Part shown: positions 50,835 through 59,703 of the stretch, piece by piece
How positions within the stretch are numbered: position 1 is the stretch's first letter
Layout: each line of letters opens with the position of its first letter
NCBI RefSeq assembly: GCF_900128975.1
Contig: NZ_FQVC01000002.1
Coordinates: 186,001 to 250,000, forward strand
Direction of reading: 5' to 3'
Length of the DNA: 64,000 bases
Origin: Devosia limi DSM 17137
Lineage (GTDB): Bacteria; Pseudomonadota; Alphaproteobacteria; Rhizobiales; Devosiaceae
The notes under the pieces: model-generated
Databases searched by the model: none
The model's input: the letters and a program-made list of their open reading frames with translations, nothing else
What the model was told of the DNA's origin: nothing
Made by a program: the position numbers and the translations under genes

Positions 50835-51320
50835 ATGGCCGTGACTGTCGCGATCGAGACCCCATTGCAGGACGACGTTCGCGTATTGGTTGCTGCGCTC
50901 AATGAGCATCTGCTGCCGCTGTCGCCGCTGGAATTCCAGTTCAAGATGACGGTCGAGCAGATGGCGGGTGCCGATACCACGCTGTTCGTGGCGCGTGACG
51001 AGGATGGCAATGCCGTTGGCATTGGCGCGCTCAAGGTCCATTCGCCCGAGCTGGGCGAGGTCAAGCGCATGTTCACCGACCCGAGTGTGCGCGGCAAGCG
51101 CGTGGGCTCGACCCTGCTGGACGCCATCGTGGCGCTGGCGCGCGACAAGGGCCTGGGCCAGCTGATGCTGGAAACCGGCACCGGGCCGGGCATGGCGGAA
51201 GCCCACCGGCTCTATACCCGCAGCGGTTTTTTGGCGCGCGGCCCCTTCCTCGACTATCCCGACAGCGAATGGTCGGCGTTTTTCGAACTTCCCCTTTCGG
51301 CGCCTGTGAGCGCCGCCTGA
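50835..51320 (+). CDS. GNAT family N-acetyltransferase inserted between gatC and gatA
   Basis: A 161-residue GNAT fold. Strand beta2-beta3 FVARDEDGNAVGIGALKVH, the acetyl-CoA loop VRGKRVGSTLLDAIVALARDKG (R/Q-x-x-G-x-G/A variant), LMLETGTGPGMAEAHRLYTRSGF (quoted in part), and ARGPFLDYP are typical. Substrate unknown. It follows gatC by two bases and precedes gatA by about 45, so it is transcribed with the amidotransferase genes, but I know of no functional link. The same layout could be checked in relatives. Confidence 0.88.
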   Translation: MAVTVAIETPLQDDVRVLVAALNEHLLPLSPLEFQFKMTVEQMAGADTTLFVARDEDGNAVGIGALKVHSPELGEVKRMFTDPSVRGKRVGSTLLDAIVALARDKGLGQLMLETGTGPGMAEAHRLYTRSGFLARGPFLDYPDSEWSAFFELPLSAPVSAA

Positions 51321-51365
51321 ACCAATTCTGGCGCCTGGCGCCGAACGATTAAGAGAGTGACCTCC

Positions 51366-52850
51366 TTGACCGACCTGACCAAACTGAGCCTGTCCGCCGC
51401 CCGCAAGGGCATGGAAGACAAAGACTTCACCGCAGTGGAGCTGACGGGCGCCTATATCGACGCCATCGAAACGGCCAATCCCAAGCTGAACGCCTATGTG
51501 TCGGTAACCCCGGAGCAGGCGTTGGAGATGGCTAGGGCGAGCGACGCCAAGCTTGCAGCCGGCAATGCCGGTCCGCTCGAAGGCATTCCGCTGGGGATCA
51601 AGGACCTGTTCGCGACCAAGGGCGTGCATACGCAGGCGGCCAGCCACATCCTCGATGGCTTCAAGCCCGAATATGAATCGACGGTGACGGCGAACCTGTG
51701 GCGCGACGGCGCCGTCATGCTGGGCAAGCTCAACATGGACGAATTCGCCATGGGCTCGTCCAACGAGACCTCCTATTACGGTCCGGTGATCAGCCCGTTC
51801 CGCGCCGAAGGCAGCAATGCCAATCTGGTGCCGGGCGGCTCGTCGGGTGGCTCGGCCTCGGCGGTTGCGGCCTGGCTCTGCGCCGGCGCGACGGCCACCG
51901 ATACCGGCGGCTCGATCCGCCAGCCGGCGGCCTTCACCGGCACTGTCGGCATCAAGCCGACCTATGGCCGTTGCTCGCGCTGGGGCACTGTGGCCTTCGC
52001 ATCTTCGCTCGACCAGGCGGGCCCGATTGCCCGCACCGTCGAAGACGCGGCGCTGATGATGACCTCGATGTCGGGCTATGATGCCAAGGATTCGACCAGC
52101 GTGGAGTTGGCGGTTCCCGACTTTGCGGCTGCGGTCGAGCGCGGGGTCAAGGGCCTCGTCATCGGCGTGCCGCGCGAATACCGCATGGATGGCATGCCGG
52201 CCGAGATCGAAAAGCTCTGGCAGCAGGGGCTCGACTGGCTGCGCGCCGAGGGCGCCACGGTCAAGGACATCTCGCTGCCGCATACCAAATATGCCCTGCC
52301 GGCCTATTATATCGTCGCGCCGGCCGAAGCCTCGTCGAACCTGGCGCGCTATGACGGCGTAAAGTTTGGCCTGCGCGTTTCGGGCAAGGACATCACCGAC
52401 ATGTATGAGTTGACCCGCGCTGCCGGGTTCGGCCGCGAGGTGAAGCGTCGCATCATGATTGGCACCTATGTGCTGTCCGCCGGTTATTTCGATGCCTATT
52501 ACGTCCAGGCGCAGAAGGTGCGGACGCTGATCAAGAAGGACTTCGAGGACGCGTTCAACGCTGGCGTCGATGCCATCCTGACCCCGGCAACCCCATCGGC
52601 CGCGTTCGGCATTGGCGACGAGGCCATGGCGGCAGATCCGGTCAAGATGTACCTCAATGACGTGTTCACCGTGACGGTCAACATGGCGGGCCTGCCGGGC
52701 ATTGCCGTGCCGGCCGGCAAGGACGGGCAGGGGCTGCCGCTCGGGCTGCAGCTGATCGGCAAGCCGTTCGATGAAGAGACCCTGTTCGCCGCGGCGCGCG
52801 TCATCGAGCGCAGTGCCGACATGGACTTTTCGCCGAAGCGTTGGTGGTGA
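51366..52850 (+). CDS. gatA: Aspartyl/glutamyl-tRNA amidotransferase subunit A
   Basis: A 494-residue amidase-signature enzyme that releases ammonia from glutamine for GatCAB. The catalytic triad is Lys79 ([10 protein letters not shown]), the cis-Ser in GGSSGGSAS (about 159-160) and nucleophile Ser183 ([10 protein letters not shown]). The start TTG 51366 gives [12 protein letters not shown], which matches the family; GTG 51357 is nine bases further up. The protein ends FSPKRWW. Its stop overlaps the GTG of the pentapeptide gene. Relation to gatC is clear, gatB is missing from the window. Confidence 0.95.
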   Translation: MTDLTKLSLSAARKGMEDKDFTAVELTGAYIDAIETANPKLNAYVSVTPEQALEMARASDAKLAAGNAGPLEGIPLGIKDLFATKGVHTQAASHILDGFKPEYESTVTANLWRDGAVMLGKLNMDEFAMGSSNETSYYGPVISPFRAEGSNANLVPGGSSGGSASAVAAWLCAGATATDTGGSIRQPAAFTGTVGIKPTYGRCSRWGTVAFASSLDQAGPIARTVEDAALMMTSMSGYDAKDSTSVELAVPDFAAAVERGVKGLVIGVPREYRMDGMPAEIEKLWQQGLDWLRAEGATVKDISLPHTKYALPAYYIVAPAEASSNLARYDGVKFGLRVSGKDITDMYELTRAAGFGREVKRRIMIGTYVLSAGYFDAYYVQAQKVRTLIKKDFEDAFNAGVDAILTPATPSAAFGIGDEAMAADPVKMYLNDVFTVTVNMAGLPGIAVPAGKDGQGLPLGLQLIGKPFDEETLFAAARVIERSADMDFSPKRWW

Positions 52851-53605
52851 CAAGCCAGCGGGCCTTCGAGGCAGCGATCAAAGCCGGCGATATCGTCGCC
52901 GGCGAAGATCTATCCAATATCGACTGGAGCGACCTGCCGTCCGGACGGATCCGGTTGCGGGACTGCACGCTGCAGGGCGCGAGCCTGATGAGTGCCGCGC
53001 TGGGCGAAGCGGTGTTCGAGGACGTGACGTTTCTCGAATGCCGATTTGCCGGCGCGGACCTGGTCAATGCGGTATTCACCCGGTGCGTGCTGTTTGATGC
53101 GGATGCGCGCAAGGGCTGTGACTTTGCCGATGCGCAGCTGCGCGCGGCGCATTTCACCGATTCCAACATTTCACTGTGCCGGTTTGCCGGGGCAAACCTG
53201 CACGCTGTGATCATGGAACGCTGCAAGGCGTCTGGCGCCGATTTCGAGGATGCCAGCTTTATCCGCAAGAGCGGACGCAACAGCGTCACCGCGGCCCGCT
53301 TCATCGATTGCGCACTTGATTTCAGTAATTTCCGCCATGTGGCACTGGATGATTGCGAGTTCGAGGGCTCGAGCCTGCGGCAGGCGGATTTCTCGCAGGC
53401 CAATCTGACCGCCACCAGTTTCCGTCGCGCCGATCTCAATGCGGCCAATATGGACGAGGCGCGGATGGAGAATGCCGACCTGCGCGAAGCCTCGGTCGAT
53501 GGGCTCAATCTGACCCGGTCGCGTGGGTTTGCTGGGATCAAGGTCAGTCAATCGCAATTGAGCGCGTTGGCCGGCCCGTTCGGCATGCGTGTCTTCCCCG
53601 ACTAA
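52847..53605 (+). CDS. Pentapeptide repeat protein
   Basis: A 252-residue right-handed beta-helix protein. Repeats A-(D/N)-(L/F)-x-x appear through most of it, for example [55 protein letters not shown]; an N-terminal about 30 residues and a small C-terminal cap lie outside. The family includes DNA mimics that bind gyrase (Qnr/MfpA), but repeats alone do not imply that. The start is GTG 52847 overlapping the gatA stop (GTGA), so it is co-translated with gatA. It is one of the less usual partners of the amidotransferase genes. Confidence 0.88.
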   Translation: MTSQRAFEAAIKAGDIVAGEDLSNIDWSDLPSGRIRLRDCTLQGASLMSAALGEAVFEDVTFLECRFAGADLVNAVFTRCVLFDADARKGCDFADAQLRAAHFTDSNISLCRFAGANLHAVIMERCKASGADFEDASFIRKSGRNSVTAARFIDCALDFSNFRHVALDDCEFEGSSLRQADFSQANLTATSFRRADLNAANMDEARMENADLREASVDGLNLTRSRGFAGIKVSQSQLSALAGPFGMRVFPD

Positions 53606-53696
53606 GCGCGCCTTGATCTATGGGGCATTGGGGTCTATGTCGCCCTTCAATTGACAGTTCATGGCAGGTGCGACCTGCCGTTTCTCAGGTGATTGG

Positions 53697-54014
53697 ATGG
53701 CCGTGGATATCTTTACGTCGCTCGATTGGTCCGAGCCGCCCAAGGATATGAGCAAGCCGCTGCAAGCATTGTGGTGGCTGAAAAAGGGTGAGCTCCGTAT
53801 CGGACCGGAATGGGAGCAGGCCCACAACATCGTCCAGGCGATGGAAGGCGTGCAGGCGTTCGACTGGGTACATGCGCTGATGCACTGGATCGAAGCCGAT
53901 ATGGGTAATGCCGATTACTGGTACCGGCGGGCCGGCAAGAAGCGGGCAACAGCCAGCGTGGCAGCGGAGTGGGAACACATCGCGGCAGCGCTCAGCGGCG
54001 TGACCAAGCACTAA
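53697..54014 (+). CDS. Conserved hypothetical protein
   Basis: A 105-residue protein with the recurring pattern EQAHNIVQAMEGVQAFDWVH, ALMHWIEADMGNADYWYRRAG. The W-x-H-A-x-x-H-x-x-E-x-D-x-x-N-A-x-Y-W-Y-x-R-A-G motif occurs in a set of small proteobacterial proteins that I recall, without a known function. The start MAVDIFTSLDWSEPPKDM is chosen because the sequence upstream (AGATCRFSGDW) is not family-like; CAGGTG lies ten bases before the ATG. A strong terminator follows. It lies after the pentapeptide gene on the same strand. Confidence 0.7.
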   Translation: MAVDIFTSLDWSEPPKDMSKPLQALWWLKKGELRIGPEWEQAHNIVQAMEGVQAFDWVHALMHWIEADMGNADYWYRRAGKKRATASVAAEWEHIAAALSGVTKH

Positions 54015-54025
54015 ACAACCAGGAC

Positions 54026-54053
54026 ACTCCCGCTCAGGCGGGAGTTTCTTTTT
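54026..54053. terminator. Intrinsic terminator after the 53697 gene
   Basis: ACTCCCGC (54026-54033) pairs with GCGGGAGT (54038-54045), loop TCAG, followed by TTCTTTTT. It separates the gene from the convergent HAD gene. Confidence 0.9.
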
Positions 54054-54120
54054 GGGGTGTGCTGGGGGAAGAGGCGGAAATTCCCACGCGCGGCAATGAC
54101 CCCGTGTGGCAGGCGGCGGC

Positions 54121-54750
54121 TTAGCGGAGCAGCGTTTTGCGGAGATCGTCGAAGCTGTCGAACATGAAATCGGGGTTGTGACGGCGCAGGGCCGCGGCGG
54201 AGTTGAAGCCGAAGGTGACGGCGCCGGCAGTGATGCCTTCGTCACGGGCCGCATCGATGTCGCGCAGTTCATCGCCAATGGCGATGGCGGCGGCGGGGGC
54301 GATGCCCAGTTGGCTCAGCACCTTGCGGAACTTGGCGGCCTTACCCCACAGGGAGGCGCCGCAGACATAGTGATCGATCAGGTCGGCGGCCGGCCCGAGC
54401 ACCTGGCGGATCGGGGCCTCGGCATTGGAGCTGACGATGACCAGGCGGACGCCGGCATCGGCCAGCGCCTCGAGGGCCTCGGCTACGCCGGGATACAGCT
54501 GGATATCGGTCGCGGCTTCGGTGGCGAGGCGGCGCATATAGCTGGCGATCATCGGCATCTTCCACAGCGGCACGCCCAGATGGGCGATGACCTCGCGGCT
54601 GCCCAGCTCACGCAAACCTTCGATTTCCTCCGGGGCGACCGGACGCAGGTCGAACTGCTCGGCAGTCTGGTTGAGGATCGAGCAGAACCAGGGGAAGCTG
54701 TCGGCAAGGGTGCCATCAAAATCGAAGATGACGAGTGAATATGCTGGCAT
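54121..54750 (-). CDS. HAD family hydrolase, phosphatase-like
   Basis: A 209-residue HAD with helical cap. Motif I is VIFDFDGTLADSF (Asp10, Asp12), motif II VIVSSNA, motif III Lys near KFRKVLSQLG, and motif IV AIGDELRDIDAARDEG with the paired acidic residues. It belongs to the phosphoglycolate phosphatase-like group, different from the HAD at 4048 in its second half. Substrate unknown. It reads towards the terminator at 54026. The region 54751-54967 lies between divergent genes and shows no gene but must contain the promoters of both. Confidence 0.88.
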   Translation of the reverse strand: MPAYSLVIFDFDGTLADSFPWFCSILNQTAEQFDLRPVAPEEIEGLRELGSREVIAHLGVPLWKMPMIASYMRRLATEAATDIQLYPGVAEALEALADAGVRLVIVSSNAEAPIRQVLGPAADLIDHYVCGASLWGKAAKFRKVLSQLGIAPAAAIAIGDELRDIDAARDEGITAGAVTFGFNSAAALRRHNPDFMFDSFDDLRKTLLR

Positions 54751-54967
54751 GGCTGGCTCCGCGTGAACGTTGTCGATTGCCGGTTTGGCGGGGCAGGGTC
54801 AAGTGCCGCATTCGTGAGCCGGCGGTGGAATGGCGGTCTGCCGCGACTAGGGCTATATATGGAGGCAGTCTTGGTCGGGGCGTTTTGGGCGCGGGGCGGG
54901 CGTCTGGCGGAACCCGGGTTGAAATCGACGCGTTGGTTATCGAATCGTCGGCATTCAGGAGGACGAA

Positions 54968-55528
54968 ATGGGCCTGTTCAACACGATGGCGTTCCGTGCT
55001 CTGGCGACTGGGGCGCTGGTGATGGCTGTCTCCGCCGGTGCTGCAACGGCCGCTGATGTGATTACTGTGCCGACTTCCACACCGGCTGTCCTCGCTGTGC
55101 ATGATGAGGGTGGTTTTGACTGGGGCGGCTTCTACGCGGGTGTCTATGGCGTATCGCAGTCCAGCCCGGTTGGCGGCAGCCAATTTGGCGTCGGGGTTGC
55201 GGCGGGCGTTAATGCGCAGTTCGACTTCTATCTGGTTGGTGCCGAAGTGGCGGTACAGGGGCTGACCGGCGGCGTCGGCGAAACCAGCTATGGGCAGATT
55301 CTGGGTCGGGCCGGTCTCGTGGTCGCGGACGATGTCGTGGTTTACGCGGCCGGCGGCTACGGGCTGGATCTGGGCGCGCCAGACGAGAGCGATGTGCTGG
55401 TCGGGGCAGGGGTCGAGCTATCGGTGACCGATAATGTATCGGTGCGGGCGCAGTACCTGCATGGCTTCCCGCTCACCGGGGCCAATGACAAGAACCAGGT
55501 AACGCTGGGCGCCGCTTTCCATTTTTGA
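54968..55528 (+). CDS. Outer-membrane beta-barrel protein (porin-like family)
   Basis: A 186-residue protein with a signal peptide (cleavage after GAATAA near residue 29, then DVITVPTSTPAV). The mature part has alternating hydrophobic strands ending in aromatic residues: FDWGGFYAGVYG at the start, VVYAAGGYGLDLG in the middle and a closing VTLGAAFHF with terminal Phe, the signal for outer-membrane assembly. AGGAGGACGAA precedes the ATG, a strong ribosome-binding site. It is a paralogue of the following gene, sharing VxVYAAGG-G and the final barrel strand. Likely an OmpW/Omp25-type eight-strand barrel; function not determined. Confidence 0.8.
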   Translation: MGLFNTMAFRALATGALVMAVSAGAATAADVITVPTSTPAVLAVHDEGGFDWGGFYAGVYGVSQSSPVGGSQFGVGVAAGVNAQFDFYLVGAEVAVQGLTGGVGETSYGQILGRAGLVVADDVVVYAAGGYGLDLGAPDESDVLVGAGVELSVTDNVSVRAQYLHGFPLTGANDKNQVTLGAAFHF

Positions 55529-55838
55529 TTCCGCCGGCGCCGATTCCCAGGAAATGGCCAGGCAGTGAGGGATTTTTCTTGCCGCTTCCCTCTTGCGAAC
55601 TCATGCCGGTGAGTCGTACGCTGCCCGACTTGCGACACCTCGTCGCCCCTGCGGGGTAAGGTTTCTGCCGCATTTGTATCAAACTGGGCCAATTTCGCGG
55701 TTTTCGCGCAACACCTGCCCCCAAATGGTCATCAAATCTTATCCGCGCCATGTAATATGGCTTCGCCCGGGGTTGTCAGCTGAGCGCCTGTGAGGCATCT
55801 ATCGGTCGACTACGGTTAACTCTATGGGAGTGCAAGAT
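55529..55838. other. 310-base gap between the two barrel genes
   Basis: No gene supported. A candidate promoter for the 55839 gene is TTGTCA near 55773 with ATCTAT 18 bases downstream, weak. The stretch before has runs of T but no clear terminator hairpin, so read-through from the first barrel gene is possible. Confidence 0.35.
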
Positions 55839-56414
55839 ATGTTTGTACGTTCGCTTACTCTTGGTGTCGCAGCTGCGGCCCTTCTCTCGTCCGGCGCTAT
55901 GGCTGCGGACCTGTTCATCCCGACCACTCCGGCTCCGATCTATGAAGCTGCCGGTTTCAGCTGGGATGGTCTCTATGCTGGTATCGAAGCTGGCGGTCTC
56001 TTCAACGGCGACAACGCCTTCAACAACCTTGCTCCTAGCGTTACGCAGGGTGTCATCGGTGGTATCGTTGGTGCCAACTTCATCGTTGCTGACCCGATCC
56101 TGATCGGTCTGGAACTGCAGGGTGACTACGTGTTCGGTTCGAACGCAGATGCCGGCCTGTTCCTGGCTCTCGCTCGCGTTGGCGCTGTCGTCACCGATCA
56201 GGTCCTGGTCTATGCAGCTGGTGGCGTTGGCGTCACCACCCGCGCCGGTACTTCTGATGGCGTGTACGCCCTCGGCGGCGGCGTTGAATTCGCAGTGACC
56301 GAGAACGTCTCGATCCGTGGCGAAGTCCTCGGCCTCGGCGACTTCTCGGATGTCGCTCCTGACTCGTTCTTCGAGTCGGCCAAGGCAACCGTTGGCGTGT
56401 TCTACCACTTCTAA
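55839..56414 (+). CDS. Outer-membrane beta-barrel protein, probably highly expressed
   Basis: A 191-residue paralogue of the preceding gene. It starts MFVRSLTLGVAAAALLSSGA with signal cleavage after AMAA, then FSWDGLYAGIEAGGLF, VLVYAAGGVGVTTRAG and ends FESAKATVGVFYHF, with the C-terminal Phe for barrel assembly. ATG 55839 is chosen because GGGAG lies nine bases upstream; the ATG five codons earlier (55824) lacks a site. Codon choice differs from neighbours, with many GCT, GGT, CGT and CTC codons, the mark of a strongly expressed gene in this genome. It is followed by three hairpins. Confidence 0.85.
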   Translation: MFVRSLTLGVAAAALLSSGAMAADLFIPTTPAPIYEAAGFSWDGLYAGIEAGGLFNGDNAFNNLAPSVTQGVIGGIVGANFIVADPILIGLELQGDYVFGSNADAGLFLALARVGAVVTDQVLVYAAGGVGVTTRAGTSDGVYALGGGVEFAVTENVSIRGEVLGLGDFSDVAPDSFFESAKATVGVFYHF

Positions 56415-56428
56415 GAATTTTGCAGGCG

Positions 56429-56451
56429 AACCGGGCGGTCTCCGCCCGGTT
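56429..56451 (+). terminator. First hairpin after the second barrel gene
   Basis: AACCGGGCGG (56429-56438) pairs with CCGCCCGGTT (56442-56451), three-base loop. The T run is short. Probably the main terminator or a 3' stabilising hairpin of the barrel mRNA. Confidence 0.7.
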
Positions 56452-56479
56452 TGCAAAGCGTCTTGCAAAAACCCAATTC

Positions 56480-56544
56480 GGCGAACTGGTCCTCCCGGTT
56501 CGCCGTTTTGGTTTCAAAAGGGCTCCGTTTCGACGGGGCCTTTT
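56480..56544 (+). other. Two further tandem hairpins
   Basis: GGCGAACTGG (56480-56489) with CCGGTTCGCC (56495-56504), then 56516-56528 with 56533-56544 (one bulge) around TTCG. With the hairpin at 56429 they form a row of three within 116 bases downstream of the gene. Confidence 0.6.
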
Positions 56545-56551
56545 GCGTTTT

Positions 56552-56943
56552 CGGCTGGCTTTCGCGCGTCAGTCGCGGCGGGGCGCTGATCCGGATGGCC
56601 ATTGGCCTGGGGAGAGGGGCGACTCACCTGCTGCGGCCCCGTTGAGGTCGTGGTCTGCCGGCAATGCGTGCGTTGGCAGGCGCGCGCCGATGAGTGCGTA
56701 TCCGCAGAAATTGTGCTGGTGGAGCCGGTTGTTGCGAGAAAAGCGCCGTATTAGGAATGATATTCGATAGGGCGGGGGGTATTGGATAGGTGATGTTTTT
56801 AGTCATATTTTCTTTCCCTTGAAACCCACTAGCCGAAGGTCTAAGCCCTAGCCATCAACTGTCGCGTTGGTTCGCTCGCCCCAATTGCCTGCGTAACTCT
56901 CGCGTTCCCCGGTCCTTGACCGGCATCGAACACAGGCTGCCGC
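56552..56943. other. About 390-base gap upstream of nuoA
   Basis: No gene supported. The stretch 56720-56830 is the most AT-rich of the window (GTATTGGATAGGTGATGTTT and following T runs) and probably holds the promoter of the nuo operon, with a leader of more than 100 bases. I do not see a riboswitch or a hairpin terminator in it. Confidence 0.4.
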
Positions 56944-57309
56944 ATGACTGATTTGCTCAGCGACTATCTGCCGATTGTCCTTTTCATTGGCCTTTCCGGC
57001 GTGATCGGACTGGCCCTTCTGGTGGCGCCCTTCATCATTGCGGTGAAGCGGCCCGATCCGGAAAAGGTCTCCGCCTTCGAGGCGGGATTTGACGCCTTCG
57101 ACGACGCGCGCATGAAATTCGACGTGCGCTTCTACCTGGTGTCGATTCTCTTCATCATTTTCGATCTGGAAGTTGCCTTCCTGTTTCCGTGGGCCGTGGC
57201 TTTCCGGGATGTGGGCTGGTTCGGCTTCTGGTCGATGATGATCTTCCTCGGGGTTTTGACCGTCGGCTTTATCTATGAATGGCGCAAAGGGGCCTTGGAA
57301 TGGGATTGA
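56944..57309 (+). CDS. nuoA: NADH-quinone oxidoreductase subunit A
   Basis: A 121-residue, three-helix subunit of the membrane arm of complex [21 protein letters not shown] is helix 1; the loop [31 protein letters not shown] contains the conserved Cys-less NuoA loop that lines the quinone chamber; [17 protein letters not shown] follows. It is the first gene of the operon nuoABCDEFG. The nuoB start lies ten bases inside its 3' end. Confidence 0.97.
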   Translation: MTDLLSDYLPIVLFIGLSGVIGLALLVAPFIIAVKRPDPEKVSAFEAGFDAFDDARMKFDVRFYLVSILFIIFDLEVAFLFPWAVAFRDVGWFGFWSMMIFLGVLTVGFIYEWRKGALEWD

Positions 57310-57881
57310 GCGAACATACCGGTCCGCTGATCGCACCACGTCCGACTGGTCTGATCGACCCGCGTACCAATAAGGCCGCAGGGGCGGATGATCCGTTCTT
57401 CACCGATGTTACCGACGAGCTGGCCGATAAGGGCTTCCTTGTCTCGACTGCTGCGCAGCTCATCACCTGGGCGCGCACAGGGTCGCTGATGTGGATGCAG
57501 ACAGGTCTGGCCTGCTGTGCCGTCGAGATGATGCAGATGTCGATGCCGCGCTACGATATCGAGCGTTTCGGCACCGCACCGCGCGCGTCTCCGCGCCAGT
57601 CCGATGTGTTGATCGTCGCTGGCACGCTGACCAACAAGATGGCTCCGGCTCTGCGTAAGGTCTACGACCAGATGCCAGAGCCGCGCTATGTCATCTCGAT
57701 GGGTAGCTGCGCCAATGGCGGCGGTTACTACCATTATTCCTATTCGGTGGTGCGCGGTTGCGACCGTATCCTGCCCGTCGACATTTATGTCCCGGGCTGC
57801 CCTCCGACCGCCGAGGCGCTTCTTTACGGCATCCTGTTGCTGCAGAAGAAGATTCGCCGTACCGGCACGATTGAACGATAG
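57300..57881 (+). CDS. nuoB: NADH-quinone oxidoreductase subunit B
   Basis: A 193-residue subunit that binds the N2 [4Fe-4S] cluster next to quinone. The cluster cysteines lie in [19 protein letters not shown] (the Cys-Cys pair), [15 protein letters not shown] and [22 protein letters not shown] 57300 with AAAGGGGCC upstream overlaps the nuoA end by ten bases, which suggests coupled translation. The N-terminal about 25 residues are polar, as in alphaproteobacteria. Confidence 0.97.
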   Translation: MGLSEHTGPLIAPRPTGLIDPRTNKAAGADDPFFTDVTDELADKGFLVSTAAQLITWARTGSLMWMQTGLACCAVEMMQMSMPRYDIERFGTAPRASPRQSDVLIVAGTLTNKMAPALRKVYDQMPEPRYVISMGSCANGGGYYHYSYSVVRGCDRILPVDIYVPGCPPTAEALLYGILLLQKKIRRTGTIER

Positions 57882-57892
57882 GGTCGCTCGGT

Positions 57893-58510
57893 ATGGATGA
57901 GGCAATCCAGGTTGATCCGCTGATGGATCTTGGTGGGCACATTGCAGGCTCCCTCGGTTCGGCGGTGCTGGCGCAGGATGTGGCGTATGGCGAGCTCACA
58001 CTGACGGTCGAGCGCGACTCGATCGTCAAGGTGGCGACGTTCCTGCGCGACGATTCCCGCTGCCGGTTCATTTCGATGGTTGATGTGTGCGGTGTCGACT
58101 ACCCCGAGCGCGACGAGCGCTTCGAGGTTGTCTATCACTTCATGAGCCCGCATCTGAACCAGCGCATCCGCGTCAAGCTTTCGGCTGACGACATGCATCC
58201 CGTGCCCTCGATCACCAGCGTATTCCGTGGGGCCGACTGGTTCGAGCGCGAAGCCTACGATCTCTATGGCGTGCTGTTCTCGGGGCACCCCGACCTGCGC
58301 CGTATCCTCACCGATTATGGCTTTGACGGACATCCGCTGCGCAAGGACTTCCCGACCACCGGGTTCGTCGAAGTGCGCTATGATGAAGAGCGCAAGCGCG
58401 TCGTCTACGAGCCGGTCAAGCTGATGCAGGAATTCCGTTCGTTCGACTATCTGTCGCCCTGGGAAGGCACCGATTACGTGCTGCCCGGTGACGAGAAGGC
58501 CAAGCAATGA
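57893..58510 (+). CDS. nuoC: NADH-quinone oxidoreductase subunit C
   Basis: A 205-residue 30 kDa-type subunit of the peripheral arm. [18 protein letters not shown], the [19 protein letters not shown] segment, and [19 protein letters not shown] are typical, and it is a separate protein from NuoD, as in mitochondria and alphaproteobacteria (not fused NuoCD of E. coli). Starts 11 bases after nuoB; its stop overlaps the nuoD start as ATGA. Confidence 0.97.
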   Translation: MDEAIQVDPLMDLGGHIAGSLGSAVLAQDVAYGELTLTVERDSIVKVATFLRDDSRCRFISMVDVCGVDYPERDERFEVVYHFMSPHLNQRIRVKLSADDMHPVPSITSVFRGADWFEREAYDLYGVLFSGHPDLRRILTDYGFDGHPLRKDFPTTGFVEVRYDEERKRVVYEPVKLMQEFRSFDYLSPWEGTDYVLPGDEKAKQ

Positions 58511-59703
58511 GTATGTCCGAAGCGGAAGTCCGCACGTTCACCATCAATTTTGGTCCGGTCCACCCGTCTGCGCACGGTGTGTTGCGGCTGATCCTGGAAC
58601 TCGACGGTGAAATCGTCGAGCGCGTCGATCCGCATATCGGGCTGCTGCATCGCGGCACTGAAAAGCTGATCGAGACCAAGACCTATCTGCAGGCAGTGCC
58701 GTATTTCGACCGCCTCGACTATGTGGCGCCGATGAACCAGGAGCATGCGTTTGCCCTGGCCGTCGAGAAGCTGCTGGAGCTGGAAGTGCCGCGCCGCGGT
58801 CAGCTGATCCGCGTGCTCTATTCGGAAATCGGGCGCCTGCTGGCGCATCTGATGAACGTCACCACGCAGGCCATGGACGTGGGTGCGCTGACGCCGCCGC
58901 TCTGGGGCTTCGAGCAGCGCGAAAAGCTGATGGTGTTCTACGAGCGCGCCTCGGGTAGCCGCATGCACGCCGCCTATATCCGGCCGGGTGGGGTCCACCA
59001 GGACCTGCCGCAGGACCTGATCGACGATATCGCCACCTTCTGCGAGACCTTCCCGAAGGCGCTGGCCGATATCGATAGCCTCCTGACCAATAACCGTATC
59101 TTCAAGCAGCGTAACGTCGATATCGGCGTCGTCGGGCTGGACGATGCGTGGAACTGGGGCTTTTCGGGCGTGATGGTGCGTGGTTCGGGCGCTGCCTGGG
59201 ATCTGCGCAAGAGCCAGCCTTACGAATGCTATGCCGAAATGGATTTCGACATTCCGATCGGCAAGAACGGCGACTGCTACGACCGTTATCTCATCCGTAT
59301 GGAAGAGATGCGCCAGTCGACCAAGATCATGAAGCAGTGCATCGAAAAGCTGAACGCGCCCGAGGGCCGGGGCCCGGTGTCCTCGCTCGATGGCAAGGTC
59401 GTGCCGCCAAGCCGTGGCGACATGAAGCGGTCGATGGAAGCGCTGATCCATCACTTCAAGCTCTATACCGAGGGCTACAAGGTTCCTGCCGGCGAAGTCT
59501 ACGCCGCGGTCGAAGCGCCCAAGGGCGAGTTCGGCGTCTATCTGGTGTCTGACGGCACCAACAAGCCCTATCGCTGCAAGATCCGCGCGCCGGGTTTTGC
59601 GCATTTGTCGGCCATGGATTTCCTATGTCGCGGCCACATGCTGGCCGACGTCTCGGCCATTCTGGGGTCACTCGATATCGTGTTCGGAGAGGTTGATCGC
59701 TGA
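58507..59703 (+). CDS. nuoD: NADH-quinone oxidoreductase subunit D
   Basis: A 398-residue 49 kDa-type subunit forming the quinone-binding site with Nuo[21 protein letters not shown] is the start motif (His/Tyr pocket region), with [21 protein letters not shown] and the C-terminal [20 protein letters not shown] and FGEVDR end. Starts by ATGA overlap with nuoC. Its stop shares one base with the nuoE start (TGATG). Confidence 0.97.
   Translation: MSMSEAEVRTFTINFGPVHPSAHGVLRLILELDGEIVERVDPHIGLLHRGTEKLIETKTYLQAVPYFDRLDYVAPMNQEHAFALAVEKLLELEVPRRGQLIRVLYSEIGRLLAHLMNVTTQAMDVGALTPPLWGFEQREKLMVFYERASGSRMHAAYIRPGGVHQDLPQDLIDDIATFCETFPKALADIDSLLTNNRIFKQRNVDIGVVGLDDAWNWGFSGVMVRGSGAAWDLRKSQPYECYAEMDFDIPIGKNGDCYDRYLIRMEEMRQSTKIMKQCIEKLNAPEGRGPVSSLDGKVVPPSRGDMKRSMEALIHHFKLYTEGYKVPAGEVYAAVEAPKGEFGVYLVSDGTNKPYRCKIRAPGFAHLSAMDFLCRGHMLADVSAILGSLDIVFGEVDR

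Noticed and set aside
50757..52853. Minus-strand frame of 698 codons opposite gatC/GNAT/gatA
   Set aside because: Antisense shadow of three well-supported genes; no recognisable family and no ribosome-binding site.
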